From an uncultured Halomonas sp. (GTDB lineage: Bacteria > Pseudomonadota > Gammaproteobacteria > Pseudomonadales > Halomonadaceae), in contig NZ_CANLFS010000007.1 of NCBI RefSeq assembly GCF_947490095.1, forward strand, positions 81,602 to 145,601: a stretch of DNA of 64,000 bases. Reading direction: 5' to 3'. Shown in pieces: positions 1 through 8,023 of the stretch (its first letter is position 1; each line of letters begins with the position of its first letter). Both the position numbers and the translations under genes were made by a program. Under the pieces are notes generated by a model that searched no databases, was not told the DNA's origin, and worked only from the letters and a program-made list of their open reading frames with translations.

Positions 1-527
1 ACCTGATCCGGCGCGTCGAAGACGACAAGCGCAGCAAGTCCTGGTGGTTGCGGCTATTCGCGGTCAATGACCCCGCCGAGTACGTCAAGACTCATGGGCG
101 GCGCGCCGATGAAATCATGACGCCTGACCCCCTGACCATCGGCGAGGACATGTCGCTGGCTGAGATCTCGCGCCTGCTCGAAAAGCATCACATCAAGCGG
201 GTGCCTGTCGTCAGCAGCGGCAAGCTGGTGGGCATCGTCAGCCGTGCCAATCTGCTCCAGGGCTTTGCCGTGGCCGGCCAGGAAACCCAGGGCAGCGTCG
301 ATGACCGCGAGATTCGTGAAGCGATTCGCAAGGAAATCGATGTCAATACCGGCGTGCCGGTCGACCGCATCAACATCATCGTCAGCGAGGGCCGGGTGGA
401 GCTGTGGGGCCTGGTGGAAAACGACAAGCAGAGCATGGCGGTACGGGTGGCGGCCGAGAATACCGCCGGGGTCAAGGACGTGAAAAATAACCTGGGTTAT
501 GTGCCGCGCGGCTACGGCGCCGCCTGA
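1..527 (+). CDS. CBS domain and BON domain protein (5' end outside window)
   Basis: The reading frame is open from the window's first bases (frame starting at position 3) through the stop TGA at 525-527, so the gene begins upstream and only its C-terminal ~174 residues are seen. The visible part has a CBS motif (ADEIMTPDPLTI, then VPVVSSGKLVGIVSRANLL), followed by a BON-type module (IREAIRKEI, INIIVSEGRVELWGLVEN). CBS pairs usually bind adenosyl nucleotides and BON modules occur in envelope or stress proteins; the ligand here is unknown. A TTG at 48 could serve as a start but would cut into the CBS domain, so I treat the gene as truncated by the window edge. A terminator hairpin follows 24 bases after the stop. 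Confidence 0.8.
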   Translation, partial: LIRRVEDDKRSKSWWLRLFAVNDPAEYVKTHGRRADEIMTPDPLTIGEDMSLAEISRLLEKHHIKRVPVVSSGKLVGIVSRANLLQGFAVAGQETQGSVDDREIREAIRKEIDVNTGVPVDRINIIVSEGRVELWGLVENDKQSMAVRVAAENTAGVKDVKNNLGYVPRGYGAA

Positions 528-550
528 TTGTCTCGACGACAGATAGATGA

Positions 551-590
551 CCATCAAAACGGGCGGCCCCTGGGCCGCCCGTTTTGATGG
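551..590. terminator. Bidirectional terminator hairpin
   Basis: Perfect inverted repeat: 19-base arms (551-569 and 572-590) around a 2-base centre. The core is GGGCGGCCC/GGGCCGCCC flanked by CAAAAC and GTTTTG, so an A-tract precedes and a T-tract follows on either strand. It lies between the convergent CBS/BON gene and the aminotransferase gene. Confidence 0.8.
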
Positions 591-643
591 TGCGTGTTGG
601 ATTCTGCACGGGCCGGCGTGATGGTCAGCCAAATTCGTCGGCT

Positions 644-719
644 CGGTAAGCGCCAGCGCACCGGGCATGGATCGGAAGCTGGCGTCATGCCCGATGCGCC
701 TTCGGCTTATCGGGCCTAC
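644..719 (+). repeat. REP-like intergenic palindromic element, copy 1
   Basis: A 76-base stretch that recurs in inverted orientation at 26061-26136 (68 of 76 positions identical by eye). The distal half is a hairpin, GCCCGATGCGCC-TTC-GGCTTATCGGGC, followed by CTAC. It closely resembles the enterobacterial REP consensus (GATGCG...CTTATC.GGCCTAC). It lies in the gap between two convergent genes, typical of REP elements. No other function is seen in 592-811. Confidence 0.7.
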
Positions 720-811
720 TTGAAGCCCCCGACGTCACGCCAAATGGCGATGAACCTCGTGTTATGGCCGGTGCCTGAGCCGCTGGCCGGCCATGCTGCT
801 TCGGCCGCGGG

Positions 812-1966
812 CTAGGACTCGTCGGCCTCCGGCTGGGGTGGCTCGGCGATCTTCTCCAGGGCCTGGCGCAGGTGATCGATGGCGCGCTGGTGCTGGTGAA
901 GCTTCTCCAGGCCGAACAGCCCGATGCGGAAGGTCTGGAAGGCGTCTCCCTCATCGCACATCAGCGGCACGCCTCCGGCAATCTGCAGCCCTTCTTCGGC
1001 GAAGCGGGCGACCAGACCCGGGTCGTCGGTGTAGCAGACCACCACGCCGGGGGCCTCGTAGCCGGGGGCGGCCACGCTCTTGAAGCCATGCTCGGCAAGC
1101 AGTTCGCGTACGCCGCTGCCCAGTGCCTGCTGCTCTTCGCGGAGCTTGTCGAGGCCGTATTGATCCATCTCGCGCATGACCTCGCGCAGCTTGACCAGGC
1201 CGTCGGTGGGCAAGGTGGCGTGATAGGCATGCCCGCCGTTTTCATAGGCCTCCATGATGGACAGCCACTTCTTCAGGTCGCAGGCGAAGCTGGAGCTGGT
1301 GGTTTCCTCGATGGTCTCCCGGGCCAGGCGTGACAGCATCACCATGGCGCAGCAGGGCGAGGAGCTCCAGCCCTTCTGCGGGGCGCTGATCAGCACGTCG
1401 ATGCCGAGGTCCTGCATGTCGACCCACATGGTGCCGGAGGCGATGCTGTCGATCACGAGCAGGCCGCCTTCCTCGTGGATGGCGTCGGCTATCTGGCGGA
1501 TATAGTCGTCGGGCAGCATCATGCCCGAGGCGGTCTCGACGTGGGGCGCGTAGACGATATCGGGCTGGGCGTCGTGAATCGCGTCGATCACGTCCTGCAG
1601 TGGCGCCGGCGCGAACGGGGCCGTGGCGTCGTTCTCGTCGAGCCGACGGGCCTTGCGCACGTTGACGTCGCCCGTGATCTGGCCCATCTCGAGGATCTGG
1701 TTCCAGCGGTAGCTGAACCAGCCGTTGCGCAGCACCAGGGCGCGGCGATTCTTGGTGAACTGTCGGGCGACGGCCTCCATGCCGAAGGTGCCGCTACCCG
1801 GCACGATCACCGCGCTATGGGCGTGATAGACCTTCTTGAGGTGCGTGGAGATATCACGCATTACCTCCTGAAAGCGCGCCGACATATGATTCAGCGAGCG
1901 GTCGGTATAGACCACCGAGTACTCCAGCAGGCCATCGGGGTCGACATCGGGAAGCAAGCCGGGCAT
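812..1966 (-). CDS. Class V PLP-dependent aminotransferase
   Basis: 384-residue fold-type I aminotransferase of the alanine-glyoxylate/serine-pyruvate type. Visible features are the PGSGT loop near residue 57, VIDSIASG with the cofactor-binding Asp near 173, and SAPQKGW with the Schiff-base Lys near 198. The amino donor and acceptor cannot be read from sequence. The start at 1966 was chosen because GGAGAGAGAG precedes the ATG and the family fold begins directly after it; the frame stays open further upstream only because it overlaps pta out of frame. It follows pta by 113 bases on the same strand, so it probably shares the ackA-pta transcript, suggesting that it feeds a 2-carbon or acetyl-phosphate node. 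That link is inference. Confidence 0.82.
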   Translation of the reverse strand: MPGLLPDVDPDGLLEYSVVYTDRSLNHMSARFQEVMRDISTHLKKVYHAHSAVIVPGSGTFGMEAVARQFTKNRRALVLRNGWFSYRWNQILEMGQITGDVNVRKARRLDENDATAPFAPAPLQDVIDAIHDAQPDIVYAPHVETASGMMLPDDYIRQIADAIHEEGGLLVIDSIASGTMWVDMQDLGIDVLISAPQKGWSSSPCCAMVMLSRLARETIEETTSSSFACDLKKWLSIMEAYENGGHAYHATLPTDGLVKLREVMREMDQYGLDKLREEQQALGSGVRELLAEHGFKSVAAPGYEAPGVVVCYTDDPGLVARFAEEGLQIAGGVPLMCDEGDAFQTFRIGLFGLEKLHQHQRAIDHLRQALEKIAEPPQPEADES

Positions 1967-2079
1967 CTCTCTCTCCGTGTTGGTTCTAGCCTTTCGGGGC
2001 GAAGGCTCTGGTACCTCCAGCATATTCCCATTGGCAAGCCGCGGCCAGTCGCTGCGGCCGTTGAGTGTCGCCGGGGGCA

Positions 2080-4257
2080 TTAACCAGCCTGGGCCGCCTG
2101 GATGGCGGTGAGGGCAATGGTGTAGACGATGTCGTCGACCAGGGCGCCCCGCGAGAGGTCGTTTACCGGCTTGTTGAGGCCCTGCAGCATGGGGCCGACG
2201 CTGACGACATGGGCGCTGCGCTGCACCGCCTTGTAGGTGGTGTTGCCGGTGTTGAGGTCGGGAAACACGAAGACCGTGGCGCGACCGGCGACCGGTGAGT
2301 CGGGGGCCTTCTGGCGGCCCACGCTCTCGATGGCGGCGGCGTCGTACTGCAGCGGGCCATCGATGCACAGCTCGGGCGCCCGCTCACGGGCCAGGCGGGT
2401 GGCCTGACGGACCTTCTCGACCTCGGCGCCGGCGCCGGAGGCGCCGGTGGAGTAGCTGATCATCGCCACCCGGGGCTCGATGCCGAAGGCCGCTGCCGAG
2501 CGGGCGCTCTGGATGGCGATCTCGGCCAGGGTCTCGGCATCCGGGTCGGGATTGACCGCGCAGTCGCCATAGACCACGACCTGTTCGGGCAGCAGCATGA
2601 AGAAGATCGACGACACCTGGCGATAATCCGGGGCGGTCTTGATCAGCTGGAAGGCGGGCCGCACGGTGTTGGCGGTGGTATGCACGGCACCGGAAACCAG
2701 GCCGTCGACCTCGTCCTCGCCCAGCATCATGGTACCGAGCACCACATTGTCCTGTAGCTGAGCCTCGGCGGTAAGCGCATTCACCTTGCCGGCCCGGCGT
2801 TCCACCATGGGCGCCACATAGTGGGCACGGATGCTGTCGGGGTCGATGATCTCGAGTGTCTCGGGCAGTGTGATGCCGCGCTGGCGGGCAACATCCTCGA
2901 TGTCCTCGCGCCTGCCGAGGAGGACGCAGCGGGCGATGCCGCGCTGCTGGCAGATCGCGGCGGCCTCCACGGTGCGCGGTTCGCTGCCCTCGGGCAGCAC
3001 GATACGCCGGTCGGCCTGCCTGGCCAGCAGGACCAGCTGGTGCCGGAAGGCGGCGGGGGAGAGGCGGCGTGGGTAGCCTCGGCTCAGGGTCTCCTTGAGC
3101 CAGCGTAGATCCAGGTGGCTGGACACGAAGCGTGTCACCCGCTCGGCGCGTTCGGCGTCATCGATGGGAATATCGTTGGCCATGCGATCCAGGCGCTTGG
3201 CGGTATCGAAGCTGTCCGAGTCGACCGAGAGTACCGGCAGGCCGCTGCGCAGGGCGGGGCGGCAGATATCCACCATCGGCTCACTGGGCCGGTCGCCATG
3301 GGTCAGCAGCACCCCGGCCAGCGGCGTGCCGTTCATGGTGGAGAGTGCGGCGGCCAGCAGGATGTCATCGCGATCGCCGGGGGAGACGACCAGGCGTCCG
3401 GGCTTGAAGGCGTGCAGTGCACGGGAGGCGCTGCGAGCGCACAGGCTGGTGCCCATGACGCGGCGTGTCGCGGCATCGCCTTCATGCAGGAACCGGGCAT
3501 CCAGCGCGCGGGCCACATCGATGACGCGGGGGGCGGAGAGGGCGTCGTGCCAGGGAACGGCGCCGATCAGGCGAAACTGCTGGCCGTCCAGGGCGGGAAG
3601 ATACTCGCGCAGTGTCTCGGCAAGCGCACCGTTGCCGCTCGTGGCCAGCTCCGGCGCCGCCAGCGAGGGGCTGCTGGCCGCGGCGGGCAGCGGGCGAACG
3701 CGCATCAGGATGCAGCCCAGGGTGCGGGCAGAGCGTACGCCATCGAAGGGCTGGGCATGAAGGTCGAGTTGCTCCGCCAGCTGGCGCGGGTTGTCGAGGT
3801 CGCCATCGGCCACCAGGATCACGCGAGCGTCCAGGGCGCGTGCCAGCTCGGCGTTTAGCTGGCCGGCATAGCTGCTCCGGGAGCTGGCGACCAGGCCCTC
3901 GACGACGACCAGGTCCGGATGGCCGTCGTCTTCGCCACCGGCGGCCTGGGTATGCCGGGCCACGGCCTCCTCCATCAGGTCGGCGATGCGGGCGTCGCGC
4001 AGGAGTCGTTCCAGGTGTGCCTGGGGCAGTGGCTCGGGCGGCGTGAGCCCCAGGGTCGTGCGGGCCAGCGCCGTGGAGCGATCCGGGCCGGGCCCGTTGA
4101 ACTCATCCTGACGGAAGGGGCGCAGGAAGCCGGCCTTGAGGCCCAGCGTATCCAGGGCGCGAATCAGGCCCAGGCAGGCCGAGGTGAGGCCGACGCCGGT
4201 GTCGGTGGGGACCAGCAACAGGGTGCCGGGGACGGGGCGTGTCGCACTGGTGGTCAT
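2080..4257 (-). CDS. pta: Phosphate acetyltransferase, long BioD/DRTGG-type
   Basis: 725 residues, the length of the long proteobacterial Pta. It interconverts acetyl-CoA + phosphate and acetyl phosphate + CoA. The N-terminal third is a BioD-like P-loop module ([22 protein letters not shown]); as in E. coli Pta, the Walker Lys is missing. A DRTGG-type middle domain follows, then the catalytic PTA/PTB domain (about residue 400 to the end: [37 protein letters not shown]). The ATG at 4257 overlaps the ackA stop in ATGA (4254-4257), so the two are translationally coupled. Earlier in-frame codons are ackA read in another frame. The pair forms the acetate/acetyl-phosphate switch. Confidence 0.95.
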   Translation of the reverse strand: MTTSATRPVPGTLLLVPTDTGVGLTSACLGLIRALDTLGLKAGFLRPFRQDEFNGPGPDRSTALARTTLGLTPPEPLPQAHLERLLRDARIADLMEEAVARHTQAAGGEDDGHPDLVVVEGLVASSRSSYAGQLNAELARALDARVILVADGDLDNPRQLAEQLDLHAQPFDGVRSARTLGCILMRVRPLPAAASSPSLAAPELATSGNGALAETLREYLPALDGQQFRLIGAVPWHDALSAPRVIDVARALDARFLHEGDAATRRVMGTSLCARSASRALHAFKPGRLVVSPGDRDDILLAAALSTMNGTPLAGVLLTHGDRPSEPMVDICRPALRSGLPVLSVDSDSFDTAKRLDRMANDIPIDDAERAERVTRFVSSHLDLRWLKETLSRGYPRRLSPAAFRHQLVLLARQADRRIVLPEGSEPRTVEAAAICQQRGIARCVLLGRREDIEDVARQRGITLPETLEIIDPDSIRAHYVAPMVERRAGKVNALTAEAQLQDNVVLGTMMLGEDEVDGLVSGAVHTTANTVRPAFQLIKTAPDYRQVSSIFFMLLPEQVVVYGDCAVNPDPDAETLAEIAIQSARSAAAFGIEPRVAMISYSTGASGAGAEVEKVRQATRLARERAPELCIDGPLQYDAAAIESVGRQKAPDSPVAGRATVFVFPDLNTGNTTYKAVQRSAHVVSVGPMLQGLNKPVNDLSRGALVDDIVYTIALTAIQAAQAG

Positions 4258-5438
4258 GCGGGCGTCTCGCTGAGGAGTTGGCGGGTCTCGAAGGCGATCT
4301 GGCCCTCTTCGTCGGTGGGGATGACCCACAGCTCGGGGCCGGAGCGGTGGGCATCGATGCGCCCCTCATGGCCGCCCACGGTGGCGGCGTTGGCGGTCGC
4401 CGAGAGGCGCAGTCCGAAGTGGGGCAGGGCCTCGACCACCCGGGCGCGCACGGCACTGGCGTTCTCGCCGATGCCGCCGGTGAAGACGATGCCGTCGAGC
4501 CGGGGCAGGGTGCAGGAGAGAGCGGCCAGGGACTTGGCGAGGCGGTAGCAGAACACCTCCAGGGCGAGCTCGGCGCCGCTATGGTGCTCGGCGGCGGCCT
4601 GCTCCAGGCGGCGCATGTCGTTGGAGAGCCCGGAGAGCCCGAGCAGGCCGCTCTCCTTGTTGAGCAGGGTGTCGATACGCTCCAGCGACCAGCCCAGCTG
4701 GCGGCCCAGGTGGGCATGCAGGCCGGGGTCGACGTCGCCGCTGCGGGTGCCCATTACCAGGCCCTCCAGCGGCGTCAGCCCCATGCTGGTATCCAGGCTC
4801 TGGCCCTGCCACACCGCACAGGACGAGCAGCCGTTGCCCAGGTGGGCGATCAGCCAGCCGCCATGGGTGCGAGTGCTGAGGTGGTCGACACGGCCGCTGA
4901 CATAGGCATGGCTGCTGCCGTGGAAGCCGTAGCGTCGGATGCCGTGCCGGGCATAGAGGTGCTGAGGCAGGGCATAGCGGTAGGCCCGCGGTGGCAGGCT
5001 CTGGTGGAAGGCCGTATCGAAGACCGCGACCTGGGGCAGTTCGGGAAACAGCGCCAGGGTGGCGTGTACCCCCACCAGGTTGGCGGGGTTGTGCAGCGGT
5101 GCCAGGGCACCGGTGGTGTCGATGGCGCGCAGCACGGCGGGGTCGATGCGGGTGGCAGCGGTAAACCGCTCGCCGCCGTGCACGATACGGTGGCCTACCG
5201 CCGCCGGCGCCGGGCCGTTCAGCGCCTCAAGGATCACGGCCATGGCCTCGGCATGATCGGCGCCCTGCAGGGGCTGCGAAAATTCGCGGCCGTCGGCATC
5301 CACGCCCTTGAGACGCGCATCGTTGTCGCCCAGGCGCTCGGCCAGGCCGGATTGGCGCGGGAGGGCCGGGTCATCCGGCACCAGGGCATACTTGATGGAG
5401 GAGGAGCCGCAGTTGATCACCAGGACCGGATCGCGCAT
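4254..5438 (-). CDS. ackA: Acetate kinase
   Basis: 394 residues, full family length. It makes acetyl phosphate from acetate and ATP, or ATP in the reverse direction during overflow metabolism. Motifs are [13 protein letters not shown] at the N-terminus, [22 protein letters not shown] (catalytic Asp), [20 protein letters not shown] and FTGGIGENA. It is first in the operon ackA-pta-aminotransferase and divergent from the EamA permease gene; the 131-base gap between the two starts contains a small palindrome at 5466-5476. No strong Shine-Dalgarno is visible, but the ATG matches the family N-terminus exactly. Confidence 0.96.
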   Translation of the reverse strand: MRDPVLVINCGSSSIKYALVPDDPALPRQSGLAERLGDNDARLKGVDADGREFSQPLQGADHAEAMAVILEALNGPAPAAVGHRIVHGGERFTAATRIDPAVLRAIDTTGALAPLHNPANLVGVHATLALFPELPQVAVFDTAFHQSLPPRAYRYALPQHLYARHGIRRYGFHGSSHAYVSGRVDHLSTRTHGGWLIAHLGNGCSSCAVWQGQSLDTSMGLTPLEGLVMGTRSGDVDPGLHAHLGRQLGWSLERIDTLLNKESGLLGLSGLSNDMRRLEQAAAEHHSGAELALEVFCYRLAKSLAALSCTLPRLDGIVFTGGIGENASAVRARVVEALPHFGLRLSATANAATVGGHEGRIDAHRSGPELWVIPTDEEGQIAFETRQLLSETPA

Positions 5439-5465
5439 CGAAGAGACTCATGGAAAGAATGAGAC

Positions 5466-5476
5466 GTTAGGCTAAC
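5466..5476. promoter_or_regulatory. Small palindrome in the ackA/EamA divergent region
   Basis: GTTAG-G-CTAAC is a perfect 5+1+5 inverted repeat 28 bases before the ackA start codon, in the shared divergent upstream region. It could be an operator; no regulator is identified. Confidence 0.25.
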
Positions 5477-5569
5477 ATGGTGGTTTGCTGCCGGAAGCGC
5501 CATGACTTGATGCGTGTCATGTTCTGGATCGAAGAATCTGCCGGCCCATTGTTCGTGCAAGGAAGCCCC

Positions 5570-6481
5570 ATGTCGAAAGCCTCCATGTTACCCCGTCCGC
5601 TGGCCATCATGCTGCTGTGCAGCGTGGCCACGCTGTTTGCCACCAATCATGTCGCCGCGCGCGTCGCCTTCGATGAAGGCACCGGGCTGCTGTTGGCGAT
5701 TCTGGTGCGCTCCTCGGTGGCCGTGGTGGTGCTCGGGGCCCTGGTGTTACTGCAGCGCAAGTCATTGCGTCTGCCGGCCGGCACCGCCGGTTGGCAGCTG
5801 CTGGTGGGGTTGCTGGTCGTCGTGCAGAGCCTCTCGCTGTATTCGGCGGTGGCGCGGATTCCGGTGGTGGTGGCGCTGCTGCTGATGAATACCCTGCCGA
5901 TCCAGCTGGCCCTGATCAGCTGGGCGATGGGCGGGTCGCGGCCAACGCCTCGGGCAGCGCTGATCATGGGGGTGATCCTCATTGGCCTGGTCGTGGTGCT
6001 CGATGTGCCGACCTGGCTCGCCGACCCCGCCGCCATGGGGCCCGACTGGTTTCTTGGCATCGGGCTGGGGCTTGCCGCCGCGTTTGTCTTCTCCTGGGCG
6101 CTATGGATTACCGAGCACCGCCTGGCCGAGGTAGGCAGCACCCTGCGCAGCCTGCTGACCATGCTCACGGTACTGGTCAGCATGCTGGCGGCGGGCGCCG
6201 CCGGCCTGGTGCCGGGCGGCATGGACCTGCCACAGAGTCCCGCTGGCGTCTGGGGGCTTGCCGCGCTCGGGCTGTTTTATGGCGTGGGCTTCTCCATCCT
6301 CTTTATCAGTGTGCCCCGCCTGAACATGGCGCGTAATGCGCCGGCGCTGAACATGGAACCGGTGGCGGCACTGGTGCTTGGCTATTTGATACTCGGCCAG
6401 ACGCTATCTCCCGTGCAGCTGATGGGCGGCGGCATGGTACTGGTGGGCATCGTGATACTGGGGGTGTCGAACAAGGCCTAA
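5570..6481 (+). CDS. EamA/DMT-family permease
   Basis: 303-residue, strongly hydrophobic protein with about ten predicted membrane segments arranged as two EamA repeats (roughly residues 10-140 and 155-300). The second repeat contains the usual NMEPVAALVLGYLILGQTL segment. Relatives export metabolites or amino acids; the substrate is unknown. The start at 5570 was chosen because AAGGA (5559-5563) precedes it by 6 bases and the hydrophobic N-terminus starts soon after; the frame is open back to 5477 but those residues are charged and atypical. Only seven bases past its stop lies the relic of a lipid-kinase 3' end. Confidence 0.85.
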   Translation: MSKASMLPRPLAIMLLCSVATLFATNHVAARVAFDEGTGLLLAILVRSSVAVVVLGALVLLQRKSLRLPAGTAGWQLLVGLLVVVQSLSLYSAVARIPVVVALLLMNTLPIQLALISWAMGGSRPTPRAALIMGVILIGLVVVLDVPTWLADPAAMGPDWFLGIGLGLAAAFVFSWALWITEHRLAEVGSTLRSLLTMLTVLVSMLAAGAAGLVPGGMDLPQSPAGVWGLAALGLFYGVGFSILFISVPRLNMARNAPALNMEPVAALVLGYLILGQTLSPVQLMGGGMVLVGIVILGVSNKA

Positions 6482-6487
6482 GGAGGC

Positions 6488-6580
6488 CTATCGGTTACCG
6501 GTGATCACCCGCAAGGCGCCCTCATCGATGCGGGCCTGGAACTCGTCGGCCTTGCCCGGCTGCTCGCCGAATACCAGGCC
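6488..6580 (-). pseudogene. Relic of a YegS-type lipid kinase gene (C-terminus only)
   Basis: On the minus strand it encodes a tail GEQPGKADEFQARIDEG followed by ALRVITG and a stop at 6488-6490, nearly identical to the end of the intact lipid kinase at 12055-12924. The 72-base block 6498-6569 matches 12065-12136 at 68 positions. No kinase homology is visible upstream of the GEQ motif, and no start codon is usable. It is a leftover 3' end, not a gene. Confidence 0.8.
6498..6569. repeat. Left copy of a 72-bp direct repeat flanking the cyo operon
   Basis: Same orientation as 12065-12136, with 4 mismatches in 72. The pair encloses cyoABCDE exactly, with no other genes between. It derives from the lipid kinase 3' end. 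Confidence 0.85.
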
Positions 6581-6676
6581 GAAGCCCTCGAAATGAGCGT
6601 TGTCTGACGGCTTACTAGTCAGATCGAAAGCGTGACCGGTCAAGCGGCATTAGTTCTCTTGAAGGGTGACATATGA

Positions 6677-6694
6677 GCCGGTCGTTTGACCGGC
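6677..6694. promoter_or_regulatory. Palindrome upstream of cyo, possible operator
   Basis: GCCGGTC (6677-6683), GTTT, GACCGGC (6688-6694): perfect 7-bp arms with a 4-base loop. A related GACCGGTC palindrome sits at 6634-6641. No T-tract follows, so an operator is more likely than a terminator. The regulator is unknown. Confidence 0.3.
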
Positions 6695-6806
6695 CAAATG
6701 ACGCCATATTGCAAGGCAACATCATTGCCACTGTTATCAAGCTAGATCTTCAATGACTATCACATGACCCGCGCATGTGAGTAAAAATGTCGCACCCTTT
6801 CCTCTT

Positions 6807-6828
6807 CCCGGGCGGCTGGCCGCCCGGG
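6807..6828 (+). promoter_or_regulatory. GC-rich hairpin in the cyoA leader region
   Basis: CCCGGGCGG-CTGG-CCGCCCGGG, a perfect 9-bp stem with a 4-base loop, about 210 bases before cyoA. It lacks a following T-run. It could be a leader-RNA structure or a weak terminator of upstream transcription. Confidence 0.35.
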
Positions 6829-7036
6829 GCGGGGGGCTTCGCCAGCAGGTGCGACTACCTGCGTCAGAATGCCTCGTAGTCAGCCCCCTGAGCCTTCTCT
6901 ACTCTGTGCCCCCCTGCGGGAAATCCTCTGATTTCGTTCGAACGATCGACGGCTTCCTGTTGGTCATTTCTTCGAGCGCTATGTTCCACATGTGGGCGCG
7001 TCATGGCGTCATGGCGTGCTCAAACGAGGTCGTGAG

Positions 7037-8020
7037 ATGAGAAAAAGCCTAATGCGGGGTGCTCTTCGGGGACTCCCCATCCTCGCGGGATTATTGATGC
7101 TGTCCGGCTGTGACGCCGTGCTCTTCGATCCCAAGGGACCCATCGGCGAATCCGAAAAATCGCTGATTCTGACTGCTACCTACATGATGCTCGTGGTCGT
7201 TATTCCGGTCATCTTCATGACGCTATGGTTTGCCTGGCGCTATCGCGATACCAAGCAGAGCAAGGCGACCTATACGCCCAACTGGGCGCATTCCACCAAG
7301 ATCGAGGTCGTGGTCTGGGGCATTCCATGCCTGATCATCCTCTCGCTGGGCATCCTGACCTGGAAGAGTACGCACGAGCTGGATCCGCGTGCCGAGATTA
7401 AGAATGGCGGCGAGCCGGTCGAGGTTCAGGTCGTGTCGATGGACTGGAAGTGGTTGTTCATCTATCCGGAGCAGGGCATCGCGACGATCAATGAACTGGC
7501 CATGCCGGTGGATCGCCAGGTGCGCTTCCATATCACGTCCGACACGGTGATGAATTCGTTCTTCGTCCCGCAGCTGGGCAGCCAGATCTATGCGATGGCA
7601 GGCATGGAGAATCGTCTGCACCTGATCGGTGACGAAGTGGGGATCTACGACGGTATCTCCGCCAGCTACAGTGGCGCCGGCTTCGCTGACATGGACTTCA
7701 AGGCGCATGTCATGAGCGAAGACGACTTCGACGCCTGGATCGAGAAGGCACGTGGCAGCAGCAAGGTGCTGGATGATGCGGGCTGGAAGGAGCTCCAGAA
7801 GGACAGTGAGGATGTTGCTCCGACCTTCTACGGGCAGGTCAAGCCACACCTGTATGAACAGATCATGGCGCCCTACATGGATGGCATGGAACTGGGCATG
7901 AGCGATGAGCAGATGGAGCACATGAAGAAGGGCGGCATGCACCACGGCAATGTCGAACACGGCATGTCCGATCATGACGCTTACGCTCACGCTGAACCTG
8001 CGATGGCAACCGAGGAATAA
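7037..8020 (+). CDS. cyoA: Cytochrome o (bo3-type) ubiquinol oxidase subunit II
   Basis: 327 residues. A lipoprotein signal ends in LMLSGC (Cys near 25), followed by two membrane helices (about 45-68 and 88-110) and a periplasmic COX2 domain (WKWLFIYPEQGIATINEL). The domain lacks the CuA ligand set, as expected for a quinol oxidase. The C-terminal ~35 residues are unusually rich in His and Met (GGMHHGNVEHGMSDHDAY). The start at 7037 follows GAGG (7026-7029); an upstream in-frame codon at 6992 would put extra residues before the signal peptide. It is first gene of cyoABCDE, 3 bases before cyoB. The complex oxidises ubiquinol, reduces O2 and pumps protons at the inner membrane. Confidence 0.95.
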   Translation: MRKSLMRGALRGLPILAGLLMLSGCDAVLFDPKGPIGESEKSLILTATYMMLVVVIPVIFMTLWFAWRYRDTKQSKATYTPNWAHSTKIEVVVWGIPCLIILSLGILTWKSTHELDPRAEIKNGGEPVEVQVVSMDWKWLFIYPEQGIATINELAMPVDRQVRFHITSDTVMNSFFVPQLGSQIYAMAGMENRLHLIGDEVGIYDGISASYSGAGFADMDFKAHVMSEDDFDAWIEKARGSSKVLDDAGWKELQKDSEDVAPTFYGQVKPHLYEQIMAPYMDGMELGMSDEQMEHMKKGGMHHGNVEHGMSDHDAYAHAEPAMATEE

Positions 8021-8023
8021 GCA

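Larger units (their letters stand above)
6482..7036. other. 555-base non-coding region upstream of cyoA
   Basis: It holds, in order: a minus-strand relic of a lipid-kinase 3' end (6488-6569), two related palindromes (GACCGGTC at 6634-6641; GCCGGTC-GTTT-GACCGGC at 6677-6694), and a GC-rich 9-bp hairpin (6807-6828). The cyo promoter must lie here, but no convincing -35/-10 pair or FNR/ANR box could be fixed. An 87-codon open frame (6777-7040) has no start signal or protein-like composition and is not called. Confidence 0.6.

Noticed and set aside
1967..2368. N-terminal extension of the aminotransferase frame
   Set aside because: It is pta read in another frame and is Arg/Pro/His-rich; the strong ribosome site lies at the internal ATG at 1966.
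6700..6760. FNR/ANR box upstream of cyo
   Set aside because: Only one half (ATCAA) is present; the opposite half does not fit TTGAT at the required spacing.
6777..7040. 87-codon open frame upstream of cyoA
   Set aside because: No ribosome site, unusual composition, overlaps the start of cyoA, and includes a perfect GC hairpin; treated as leader DNA.
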